Origin: Tolypothrix tenuis PCC 7101
Lineage (GTDB): Bacteria > Cyanobacteriota > Cyanobacteriia > Cyanobacteriales > Nostocaceae
Length of the DNA: 64,000 nt
Reading direction: 5' to 3'
Assembly: GCF_002368295.1 (NCBI RefSeq)
Contig: NZ_AP018248.1
Location: forward strand, 6,313,979 to 6,377,978
Position numbers and translations under genes: made by a program. The notes beneath the pieces were generated by a model that saw only the letters and a program-made list of their open reading frames with translations, made no database searches and was not told where the DNA came from. Below are positions 27,745 to 35,803 of this stretch, one piece after another. Position 1 is the stretch's first letter, and each line of letters begins with the position of its first letter.

Positions 27745-30186
27745 ATGGCTCAAAGTAGCAAAAATTGTTTTTGGCAATTAGGTTTAGTAAGGGTTGGCGG
27801 ATTCAGCTTTGGCATTAGCTTGGCGATGACAAATACTGTATTCGCCCAAAGTGCGATCGCTCCTGATAACCTACTAGGCAATGAAAGTTCTCAAGTTATA
27901 CAAAACTACCAAGGTAATCCTACGGAAGCGATCGCAGGCGGAGCGACTCGTGGTAATAATCTCTTTCACAGTTTTTTAGAATTTAACATTAGCGAAGGGC
28001 GTTCAGCAGTTTTTTTAAGTCCTAGCGCTAATCTACAGAATATTTTAGTGCGCGTTACAGGTAATAATCGCTCAGAAATTTTAGGTAGGCTAGCTACTGC
28101 TGGTTCTAACGCCAACTTATTTTTAATTAATCCCAATGGCATCTTTTTTGGCGCAAATGCCACCCTCAATGTAGGTGGTTCATTTGTGGCGAGTACAGCC
28201 AACAGTATCAACTTTGCCGATGGTAGTGTTTTTAGTGCCACTGCGCCCCAAACAAAACCTTTACTGACAATCAGTACACCCATTGGTTTGCAATTCGATC
28301 AACCAGGGAAAGATATCAATCAATTCGGTGCGCTAGAAGTTCCAACAGGTAAAACTTTAGCCTTAGTCGGTGGCAATATTAACCTCAGCGGTAACGGTAC
28401 CTTAGTAGACACTCGCAGAACACTCCAATCCCTTAGCGGACAAATAGCTGTCGGTGGAATATTAGGAAGTGGAACAGTAGGAATTAACCTGGATAGCAAC
28501 ACCCAAGCTTTAAGCTTTCCTAGTAACGTCACCCCTGCAAATATTTCATTGAATAATCTCGCTGTTGTCTTAGCTGATGGTTTAGGTAGTGGTTATATCC
28601 AGTTGCAAGGTAAGCAAATAAAAATTAGCGATGGTTCTATCATCCAAGCAGAAACAACAGGTAGCGAAAATGGTCGAGGTATCTCTGTACAAGCAGAACA
28701 GTTAATTCTGCAAGATGGTTCGCAAATCAAAGCTGCTACTACTCCAGGTTCAACAGGCGCAGGTGGAAGTCTAACAATTAAAGCTACCGACTTTGTGCAA
28801 GTTAGCGGTACTATTCCCCAAGGAAAACCTTTTAACGGTTTTCCTAGTGGTTTGTTTACTCAAACTTTTGGAGATGGCGTAGCTGGCCCTTTAACTATAG
28901 AAACCGGAAAATTAATTGTTGAAGGTGGCGCAAACATTGCAACTAGTGCTAGGCGAGGTAGAGGTAATGGCGGAACCTTGAAAGTAACTGCCGATTTAAT
29001 TGATGTTAAAGGCGCGTCTTTTTTAGATTTCCCTAGTGGCTTATTTACTCAAACGCTCGATGTAGGAAACGCAGGTTCCTTAATAATTGACACCAAGCAA
29101 TTAATTACTCGAGGTGGAGGAGTAGTAACATCTGGTACAAACGTCAATAGCCGGGGTAATGGTGGCAATTTGACAGTACGCGCTTCTGAGTTAATAGAAC
29201 TGAGTGGTACAACGCCAGTTGATAAAGACCCCAGTGGCTTATTTGCGCGTAGCCGAGGTAGTGGTGAGGCGGGTTCATTATTTGTGACTACAGACAGGTT
29301 AATTGTACAGGATCGAGCGAGAGCTACTGTAGAAGCTTTAGGTTCCGGTAATGCCGGACAATTAGCAGTTAATGCCCGTGAAGTTCGTTTGGATAGACAA
29401 AGCAAAATAGTTGCTGAAACAGTATCTGGTAATGGTGGAGACTTAATTCTACAAGTCCAAAACTTACTGTTGTTACGCAATAATAGTCAAATTTCTACCA
29501 CAGCAGGGACAACTGGTGGTGGTGGTAATGGTGGCAATATCACAGTTAATACCTCTAATGGCTTTATTGTTGGTGTTCCTGAAGAAAATAGCGATATCAC
29601 AGCCAATGCCTTTACTGGCTCTGGTGGTAAAGTTCAAATCAACGCTTTTGGCATTTTTGGGATAGAACAGTTAAGCCGGGAGGATTTAGTCAGGTTACTC
29701 AACACCAATGACCCAACAAAACTTAACCCCCAACTGCTACTAAGTAACGACATCACAGCTATTTCCCAGACAAACCCCAATTTAAGCGGCATAGTAAATA
29801 TAGACACACCTGGTATTGACCCCAATAAGGGCTTAGTAAATTTGCCCACCCAACCAGTAAAACTCACACTCGATCAAACTTGTCGAGTCATTGCAGGCAA
29901 TAATCAAAGCAGCTTTACTGTGACTGGCCGTGGTGGTATCCCTTCCAGCCCCACAGAAACCCTGAATAGTGATGCTGTGCTAGCCGATTGGATTGCTGTT
30001 GATAGAGTTGCTGACACCGCTACTGGCGCAACTGTGAGTCAAAATTATCCTAAATCTGCACCCGCAAAAATTGTCGAAGCTACAGGCTGGGCAATTACCC
30101 CCAAAGGCGAGGTAATTCTCACAGCTAATACAGCCAATGTTACCCCCTATAGTTCTTGGCAAAAGCAAACTAACTGTATTCATTGA
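27745..30186 (+). CDS. filamentous haemagglutinin N-terminal domain (TpsA-like) secreted protein
   Basis: The protein has a signal peptide (MAQSSKNCFWQLG, then a hydrophobic stretch ending VFAQS). The haemagglutination-activity TPS domain follows (about residues 40 to 260), with GNNLFHSFLEFNISEGRSAV, NLFLINPNGIFFGANATLNV and SFVASTAN, all diagnostic. The rest is a long glycine/asparagine-rich right-handed beta helix (GNGGNLTV, GEAGSLFV, GNAGQLAV repeats). Such proteins are exported by an Omp85-type TpsB partner and act as adhesins or exoproteins. No TpsB gene is in the window. I chose the ATG at 27745 at the signal peptide; an in-frame start at 27619 would add 42 residues and hide the signal sequence. 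The last residues (TNCIH) keep a cysteine. Confidence 0.88.
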   Translation: MAQSSKNCFWQLGLVRVGGFSFGISLAMTNTVFAQSAIAPDNLLGNESSQVIQNYQGNPTEAIAGGATRGNNLFHSFLEFNISEGRSAVFLSPSANLQNILVRVTGNNRSEILGRLATAGSNANLFLINPNGIFFGANATLNVGGSFVASTANSINFADGSVFSATAPQTKPLLTISTPIGLQFDQPGKDINQFGALEVPTGKTLALVGGNINLSGNGTLVDTRRTLQSLSGQIAVGGILGSGTVGINLDSNTQALSFPSNVTPANISLNNLAVVLADGLGSGYIQLQGKQIKISDGSIIQAETTGSENGRGISVQAEQLILQDGSQIKAATTPGSTGAGGSLTIKATDFVQVSGTIPQGKPFNGFPSGLFTQTFGDGVAGPLTIETGKLIVEGGANIATSARRGRGNGGTLKVTADLIDVKGASFLDFPSGLFTQTLDVGNAGSLIIDTKQLITRGGGVVTSGTNVNSRGNGGNLTVRASELIELSGTTPVDKDPSGLFARSRGSGEAGSLFVTTDRLIVQDRARATVEALGSGNAGQLAVNAREVRLDRQSKIVAETVSGNGGDLILQVQNLLLLRNNSQISTTAGTTGGGGNGGNITVNTSNGFIVGVPEENSDITANAFTGSGGKVQINAFGIFGIEQLSREDLVRLLNTNDPTKLNPQLLLSNDITAISQTNPNLSGIVNIDTPGIDPNKGLVNLPTQPVKLTLDQTCRVIAGNNQSSFTVTGRGGIPSSPTETLNSDAVLADWIAVDRVADTATGATVSQNYPKSAPAKIVEATGWAITPKGEVILTANTANVTPYSSWQKQTNCIH

Positions 30187-30537
30187 AGTCCTTTCAAGGG
30201 TAAGTTTTTTAGAATCTCAAAAATAGTTGATAAAATTATCAATTGTTTAACTTTGCCCAAATAATGTAACTTAAATGCCGATTAGATTACTCAAAACAGA
30301 GCCATCTGGACGATTGCAAAGCTTGTAAATCTTGTTCCTCATCGTTGCAATGCGATCGCTGATAATTATGTTCGTACCCTGGCAATTACTCTATTTAAAA
30401 TTTAACAATATTTGTGGTTGTTTAGCTATTACTTAGTTTTTTTCATTGATGTTCATCATTCAACCTATTTGGGTAACATAAAGCAGTAGAAAGAATGCAG
30501 AACAAAAGGGAAGGAAAGTATCTTAGGATAAGTTTAT
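30187..30537. other. intergenic region without recognisable features
   Basis: AT-rich spacer between two plus-strand genes. It contains one HIP1 site and no clear hairpin or open frame. A GGAAGG-like purine stretch at about 30510 lies too far from the next ATG to be its ribosome site. Confidence 0.5.
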
Positions 30538-31701
30538 ATGTCAAATTTGTATTTTTATGAACAATTAACTACGTTTAACAACTTCAAAGACTTTACTAAT
30601 TTAGATCTTTATTTAGATGCGCCCGAAGATTGGTATCTTGTAATTACAGATGTAGTTAATTCTACAAAAGCAATAGAAAAAGGAGAATACAAGTATGTAA
30701 ACATGGCTAGCGCTCTTTCACTCGTTGCAGTAATCAATCTCAATCCACATCAACAATTACCATTTATATTTGGCGGTGATGGGATTACTTTGTTGATACC
30801 AAAAATAATAATTTCTGATGTAGAAAGTGTTTTATCTGATACTTGTAAATTAGTGCAAGAGATTTTTAATCTTAAGCTAAGAGTTGGATGTGTGCCACTC
30901 AGAAAGATTTATGAATCTGGCTACAGGCTAAAAATAGGAAAATATCAAATTTCACCTAAATATTTACAGATGATAGCTATTGGTAACGGTATTGATTATG
31001 CAGAATATCTAGTCAAAAATCATCAAGAAAGTGCTAATTATTTGATTCCCGATAATTATCAAATCCATAAAAAAGCTGATTACTCTGGATTTGCTTGTCC
31101 TTTCGAGGATTTTTTCAGCCACAAAGACGAAATTTTATCGCTAATTATTAAAGCTAAAGGTGATGATTTTCAAAGCCAAAGACATATTTATCAAGAAATA
31201 CTATCTAAGATGGAATATATTTTTGGATCACTTGAAGAATGCCATCCACTATCTGCATCTAAATCGAAATTTAGATTAGCCGATATCCGGACAGATAGAG
31301 GCCAAGTTTTAATGAGATTAAATTTAGCAACCAAAAATAGTTTTAATATTCAGATAGCAAAATTAATTTTTAAAATAAAAATTATTATCGAACAAATACA
31401 TAATAAAATATTACTTATTTTTTTTAAAGGTAAGAAAAACTTAATTAAATCTTCCGAGTATAAAAAGTTTGATGGTTCGCTAAAAATGACAATATCTTGC
31501 CATACAGAAAAAAGAGAAATATTTCAAATATATCTCCAGAAATTACAACAAGAAGGTAAAATATATTTTGGATTACATATCTCTAACCGCGCTCTAGTTA
31601 CTTGCTTGATAGGTAATCAAGAAGTACATTTAGTTGATGCTGCTGATGGTGGATATACTCTAGCAGCAAAACAAATAAAACAGCAAATGTTAGAAAATTA
31701 G
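30538..31701 (+). CDS. DUF3095 protein (class III cyclase-like fold)
   Basis: This 387-residue protein matches DUF3095. Near the N-terminus WYLVITDVVNSTKAIEKG resembles the first metal-binding aspartate region of class III nucleotide cyclases, and LPFIFGGDGITLLIP resembles the second metal site loop. SGFACPFE and HPLSASKSKF further on are, as I recall, typical of the family. The C-terminal part is lysine-rich with a helix, then a domain ending LVDAADGGYTLAAKQIKQQM. Whether it makes a cyclic nucleotide is unknown. The gene converges on the DUF4336 gene with only 17 bp between the stops. It is more AT-rich than its neighbours. Confidence 0.85.
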   Translation: MSNLYFYEQLTTFNNFKDFTNLDLYLDAPEDWYLVITDVVNSTKAIEKGEYKYVNMASALSLVAVINLNPHQQLPFIFGGDGITLLIPKIIISDVESVLSDTCKLVQEIFNLKLRVGCVPLRKIYESGYRLKIGKYQISPKYLQMIAIGNGIDYAEYLVKNHQESANYLIPDNYQIHKKADYSGFACPFEDFFSHKDEILSLIIKAKGDDFQSQRHIYQEILSKMEYIFGSLEECHPLSASKSKFRLADIRTDRGQVLMRLNLATKNSFNIQIAKLIFKIKIIIEQIHNKILLIFFKGKKNLIKSSEYKKFDGSLKMTISCHTEKREIFQIYLQKLQQEGKIYFGLHISNRALVTCLIGNQEVHLVDAADGGYTLAAKQIKQQMLEN

Positions 31702-31718
31702 TGGTATTGCTTGCGATT

Positions 31719-32918
31719 TCAAACTCTCTCCTTCGGTGGGGTGGCGATACCGCGCTTGAGTAAATCAGCCTCCAGTCCAGTGATGAATTGCAAATCTTCT
31801 TTTGGTAGAGAATGGCTGACAGATGGATTCTTCTCTAAAAAGGCGAAGGCTTGCCTAAATTGATGCGGAGTGGTTTTAATTGGGGAGTCAAAATGACAGC
31901 TAATAATTTGGTGAAAATCCCAACTAGCAACTTTGTCTGCCCAGTCGAGGACTTGTTTTGGCCCTTGGGGAAGAATCAGGGTTTGCAGAATTGGAGCGAC
32001 AAATGGCCGGCCATTACCTCGCAATGCGGTAAATGACTGCTGCCAATTTTCTTGCCAACGGAAGGGAAATAAACCAAAATAAGCCTTTTTTGACCTTTCT
32101 GCTGCTGTAAAACTATCACGCAACATATCGCCCATTTCCGCTATTTCTAGCGCGCTGGGGCGGAAGTATATGGCAAATAATGAAATGCGTTGCCATCCCT
32201 TGCGGCGATTAGCTGGAGTATCTACGATCGCTTCTTGTCCGTTGTCTCTAGCATGAAATAATAAGGGATAGGGATTGATTTGCGCGATCGCAGGTGGTTC
32301 TTCTGGTATAGAGAGTATGGTATCAGTCAGCAATAGAGTATGCGATCGCTTGTGAAATACTGCAACTTCTCCAAACGATCCCCGCCCTAAATTAATATCT
32401 AATACCGCATAGTCAAATTCATCAGCAAAGGGTACTTGGCTCTTGTCTTCAGGGATTTCTTGGGTGCGACTTTGGGGAAAACCTAGCCAACTCAAAGGCA
32501 AGTTTAAGGGAAAACTCCATTGGTGCGGTGCCACAAACACTTGCGCTTTGGGAAAGCGTCGGGCAAAGGGGCCAACAAAAACCTTATGTTCTAAACCAGA
32601 ACTTGTAGGCAGAATAATGTATTTAACATCACCATACTTTGATACTAACTCGTTAATTAAACGGATACATTCAGTTGTGGGTGCAACTGGTGCATAAACC
32701 AATAGACCGCCTGCTTTCAGTTTCACCACAGTCATCCGAATCGGCACGATAGTGTAGAGAATGCCGTGTAATTGGTCAAATGTCCAGATAGTATCTTTAA
32801 CTACTTCAGTGCAAACCGTCCGCCGTTTGCTGTAGGGGTAAAGAGGTACAGTCAACCAAAACGGCCATGACCAATCACGCGGATGCATTGTTTCTGCTTG
32901 CGACCCCTGTGCATTCAT
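31719..32918 (-). CDS. DUF4336 (metallo-beta-lactamase-like) protein
   Basis: This protein of about 399 residues matches the DUF4336 family, which is related to metallo-beta-lactamase-fold hydrolases. Motifs are DTIWTFDQLHGILYTIVPIR, LLVYAPVAPTTECI, YIILPTSSGLEHKVFVGPFA and LLLTDTILSIPEEPP, with a late ISCHFDSPI. The full HxHxDH signature of active metallo-beta-lactamases is absent, so catalytic activity is uncertain. The ATG at 32918 has AAGGGG upstream and is preferred over one at 32960. It is the last gene of the minus-strand group that starts with the DJ-1 gene. Confidence 0.85.
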   Translation of the reverse strand: MNAQGSQAETMHPRDWSWPFWLTVPLYPYSKRRTVCTEVVKDTIWTFDQLHGILYTIVPIRMTVVKLKAGGLLVYAPVAPTTECIRLINELVSKYGDVKYIILPTSSGLEHKVFVGPFARRFPKAQVFVAPHQWSFPLNLPLSWLGFPQSRTQEIPEDKSQVPFADEFDYAVLDINLGRGSFGEVAVFHKRSHTLLLTDTILSIPEEPPAIAQINPYPLLFHARDNGQEAIVDTPANRRKGWQRISLFAIYFRPSALEIAEMGDMLRDSFTAAERSKKAYFGLFPFRWQENWQQSFTALRGNGRPFVAPILQTLILPQGPKQVLDWADKVASWDFHQIISCHFDSPIKTTPHQFRQAFAFLEKNPSVSHSLPKEDLQFITGLEADLLKRGIATPPKERV

Positions 32919-33112
32919 AGTTCGTTTACCCCTTTCATGCTCCTTACCAATTTCTAGCATTAGAAGGAGCTAGTGGAACGAAGAAATTGGGAAGGGGGAA
33001 TGGGTAATGGGTAATGAGTAATGAGTAATGATATTTCTCTCCTGCTCCCTCATCTTCCTCATCTTCCTTATCTCCCTCATCTCCCCCTGCTACACAGCGA
33101 TAGAATATTTTT

Positions 33113-33598
33113 TTATTTAGAAGTCCTTTGAGGAACATCAACTAGTACAGAAATCAGCAATGCACTAAAGCCAGCTAAACTGCAAATAAAGTTTGTAGCG
33201 TGGGCATATTCCCATTGATTTCTTAGCTGTTGCCAATTGGTTGGTAGTGAGGTTGCATTAGCCTGTTCAATTACAACATTCACAGGCTCAATCCGGAGGA
33301 AATAGATTAAAGGAAAAGCGATCGCTAAACATAGCGTACCTGCCAATGTCCACCAAAAAGCAACGCGGTGTTTTCGTACCAGAATTGTAAGTGCGATCAC
33401 ACACAGCACTGCACCCACAGTAATGAAGGCCCCTGGCCCTGGCGCACCAAAATAACCGTACAGACTATTCTGAATCGTCACATATAGCGCTCCATCGTAC
33501 TGCATTTTGGGAGGCAGTTCTAAAGCATGGGCAAACTCTAAACCCATAAATAGCGCGACGATAATGAGTGTAATTAAACGCCAAATTTTAAGAAACAT
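33113..33598 (-). CDS. DUF1772 membrane protein
   Basis: This 161-residue protein has four predicted membrane helices (about residues 5 to 24, 58 to 76, 83 to 101 and 135 to 153). It carries the DUF1772 pattern of an N-terminal helix followed by EFAHALELPPKM and a late QLRNQWEYAHATNF motif. The family includes anthrone-oxygenase-like proteins, but most bacterial members have no known substrate. Its start lies three bases after the methyltransferase stop, so the two genes are probably co-transcribed. Confidence 0.8.
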   Translation of the reverse strand: MFLKIWRLITLIIVALFMGLEFAHALELPPKMQYDGALYVTIQNSLYGYFGAPGPGAFITVGAVLCVIALTILVRKHRVAFWWTLAGTLCLAIAFPLIYFLRIEPVNVVIEQANATSLPTNWQQLRNQWEYAHATNFICSLAGFSALLISVLVDVPQRTSK

Positions 33599-33600
33599 TG

Positions 33601-34284
33601 TTACCTCTTAAAGCCAATACAAGCAATGCTGGTGAAGCGAGCCAGACCAAGGGTAAAAGGTACAAATTGCAGCTGAGTTAGCCCGACTTCATGTATAAGT
33701 TTTGATAGTTCTTCCTGGTTGAAACATCGATTTCCCCAATACGACTGAATTAACCAACCTAATAGTCCAGACTGAGTCACTACCAAAATCAATGGTGCGC
33801 CGGGACGCAGGACTCTGACTATTTCTCGTAATCCTTGTTCTGGATTTGGCAAGTGTTCTAAAGTGTGGGCACAAATAACAGCATCAAAAGTATGATCTGC
33901 AAATGGCAGAGCATTTAAATCACTCTGACAAATTCGATGAGCAACATTTACCTGAGATAATTTTTGATGTGCTTTATTCAGCATCTCGGATGAAATATCT
34001 ACTCCGGTGATATGGGCATTGGGGTTAATGATTTGAGCAAATGCCAGACTGAAAGCTGCTGTACCAATACCGCAATCACAAATGCTGACTTTATCTTGAT
34101 TTTGAGGCAGGATATTGGAGTTTTTGAGCGATCGCCATAATTCTCTATAAGCATGGCTATAACCCAAAAGCTGAAGATGTTGATGCCACCAAGAAGCAGC
34201 TTGATTATAGGTTTGAGACAGTTGTGCGTTACTGGGATAAACGCGTTGAACTGAAATTTGCCACCATCCAATCGTCCATTCCAT
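33601..34284 (-). CDS. class I SAM-dependent methyltransferase
   Basis: This 227-residue protein has the SAM-binding motif I VSICDCGIGTAAFSLAFA, an acidic end of strand 2 (ITGVDISSEMLNKAH), and ALPFADHTFDAVICAHTLEH with the following REIVRVLRPGAPLILVV, typical of the UbiE/Methyltransf_11 group. The substrate is not predictable. The ATG at 34284 has AAGGAG seven bases upstream. The downstream DUF1772 gene starts three bases after its stop. A heptamer repeat (AATTCGT) fills the 133-bp gap to the upstream DUF3703 gene. Confidence 0.9.
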   Translation of the reverse strand: MEWTIGWWQISVQRVYPSNAQLSQTYNQAASWWHQHLQLLGYSHAYRELWRSLKNSNILPQNQDKVSICDCGIGTAAFSLAFAQIINPNAHITGVDISSEMLNKAHQKLSQVNVAHRICQSDLNALPFADHTFDAVICAHTLEHLPNPEQGLREIVRVLRPGAPLILVVTQSGLLGWLIQSYWGNRCFNQEELSKLIHEVGLTQLQFVPFTLGLARFTSIACIGFKR

Positions 34285-34379
34285 CGTGACACTCCTTGAT
34301 GCATGACTGTACTTTCACAGTCGCTCAGAAGTGCAAATTCACCCCTCACCGAATGGATAGTTGAAAGGATAGTTTTTGA

Positions 34380-34421
34380 TAATTCGTAATTCTTAGTTCG
34401 TAATTCGTAATTCGTAATTAC
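34380..34421. repeat. short tandem repeat AATTCGT
   Basis: About six AATTCGT-like heptamers directly after the DUF3703 stop codon. One unit is changed to AATTCTTAG. Confidence 0.85.
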
Positions 34422-34762
34422 TGATTCAGGAGTTGTTGAATATCTGGAGGAACAGACATTTTTTCTGAGTCCTTAACATTGGCTTTACCACCTCTGAGGT
34501 ATCTGTTTTTGCCATACAAAAGTGTTAAAGGAAATGCCGAAACTGTTGATATTAATTGTCCAATAATCTCCTGAGAATCTCTCTGTCTCCAGGCAAGTTT
34601 CAGCATATTCCAATGGGCAATCGTATGAGCGATCGCATCTTGTTGCCCAAGAATGTGAGCGCGTTGTAGGGCTATCCATGCGGTTTCAAAGTCTTGCTCT
34701 GCAATGGCTATTTTTGCTCTATCAAGTTCTGCTTGGAAATGTTCATATACAATTGCTTTCAT
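34418..34762 (-). CDS. DUF3703 protein
   Basis: This 114-residue helical protein matches DUF3703: FQAELDRAKIAIAEQDFETA near the start, WIALQRAHILGQQDAIAHTI in the middle, AHWNMLKLAWRQRDSQEIIG and LPLTLLYGKNRYLRGGKANV later. The function is unknown. The ATG at 34762 has a strong GGAGG eight bases upstream, which decides the start. It begins 15 bp after the DJ-1 gene stop, so the two form an operon. Confidence 0.85.
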   Translation of the reverse strand: MKAIVYEHFQAELDRAKIAIAEQDFETAWIALQRAHILGQQDAIAHTIAHWNMLKLAWRQRDSQEIIGQLISTVSAFPLTLLYGKNRYLRGGKANVKDSEKMSVPPDIQQLLNQ

Positions 34763-34777
34763 TTGATTATCCTCCAA

Positions 34778-35404
34778 CTAAGAGCTTGTCAGTTTTTCTA
34801 AGGTGGAATAATAAGAAGCATCACCTGTCTTAAAAAGTCCATACCAGGCTTCGAGAATTGGCTCATCGTAAAGCTCAAGCTTTTTAAATATGTGATAAGC
34901 AAACTCCAGGGGGGCGGTTGAGTTGGCAGTAATCACATTACCAGCCGTCACCACTGGTTGATTTTGATAAAAGGCTGCTCCCTGATAGTTTGTTGATTGC
35001 AAATACTCTGCGGCGTTACTGGTGTGTGGTTTATCATCCAAAATGCCAGCACGCGCTAACCCTGCAGTTGCGCCACAAATCGCCGCAATCGGGATACCTG
35101 CTGCCAAAAACTCTTTTGCTGGCTCCAGAATTTCGGTATTCTCGCCTGCATCCCATGCCTCACCTCCTGGCAGAATCAGCATGGCGCTTGAGTTCAATTC
35201 CTCAAGGGTGATATCGGGGAGAATTGTCACACCGCCAATCGTTGTGACAGGTTCAGCATTTATGCCAACGGTTTGAATGCGATAGCGTCCAGGATGTTTT
35301 TGAGATGACGGGTTGTTGATTCCTGCAACGGTAAAACCAGTTTCCCAATCAGCAAGGGTATTAAAAACGAATAGATGAACGATTTGCTTGTCCATAAACT
35401 GCAT
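34778..35404 (-). CDS. DJ-1/PfpI family protein
   Basis: This 208-residue protein is a class I glutamine-amidotransferase-like DJ-1/PfpI member. The nucleophile elbow AAICGATAGLARAG contains the conserved cysteine, and LILPGGEAWDAGE supplies the preceding strand and the acidic residue. Members act as proteases, deglycases, isonitrile hydratases or regulators; here no closer assignment is possible. The start could be the ATG at 35404 or one three codons further in (35395); neither has a good ribosome site. It opens a five-gene minus-strand group and lies 399 bp downstream of the MalT-like regulator. Confidence 0.88.
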   Translation of the reverse strand: MQFMDKQIVHLFVFNTLADWETGFTVAGINNPSSQKHPGRYRIQTVGINAEPVTTIGGVTILPDITLEELNSSAMLILPGGEAWDAGENTEILEPAKEFLAAGIPIAAICGATAGLARAGILDDKPHTSNAAEYLQSTNYQGAAFYQNQPVVTAGNVITANSTAPLEFAYHIFKKLELYDEPILEAWYGLFKTGDASYYSTLEKLTSS

Positions 35405-35506
35405 AGGGGGAATTAAGTTGTGTGATTCCCCAACCTCCCCAGATCCCTCAGCTTAACAAGCGTGTTGTAATTATTTCACTAGCCAAAAGGATAGGTCTTA
35501 AGGCGA

Positions 35507-35690
35507 TACACTTGGGTTGCGATTGATTTGTCACTTATTAAAAAAGCCAGAAGAATTGGGGGAGAATCCCCCAAACCCCCGATTGGGTGACGGTTGCGTC
35601 CCCCAAACCCCCTCCAAAATTATTGTTCCGTTTTTTTGTTGAGTCACTAGTTTTTTGGTTTTGTTATCAATTAATTTTCCTAGGGACTTC
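35507..35690. repeat. hairpin-rich repeat element, copy 1
   Basis: This copy carries the same core as those at 43722 and 45513: TTGGGGGAGAATCCCCCAA (a near-perfect hairpin), then GGGTGACGGTTGCGTCCCCC and a stretch ending TCAATTAATTTT. The ends are degenerate. Together with an ACCAATT tandem repeat (35757 to 35790) it fills most of the 399-bp gap. Confidence 0.8.
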
Positions 35691-35803
35691 TAACTGAATA
35701 AATATTCCATCACTAAGTCAAGCTGGGGGATTGGGGAGATGAGGTAAGAAAATCCCCATTACCAATTACCAATTACCAATTACCCATTACCCAGTTTGAG
35801 TTA

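Noticed and set aside
31719..32918. Active metallo-beta-lactamase
   Set aside because: The HxHxDH zinc motif is not present, so only the DUF4336 family name is given.
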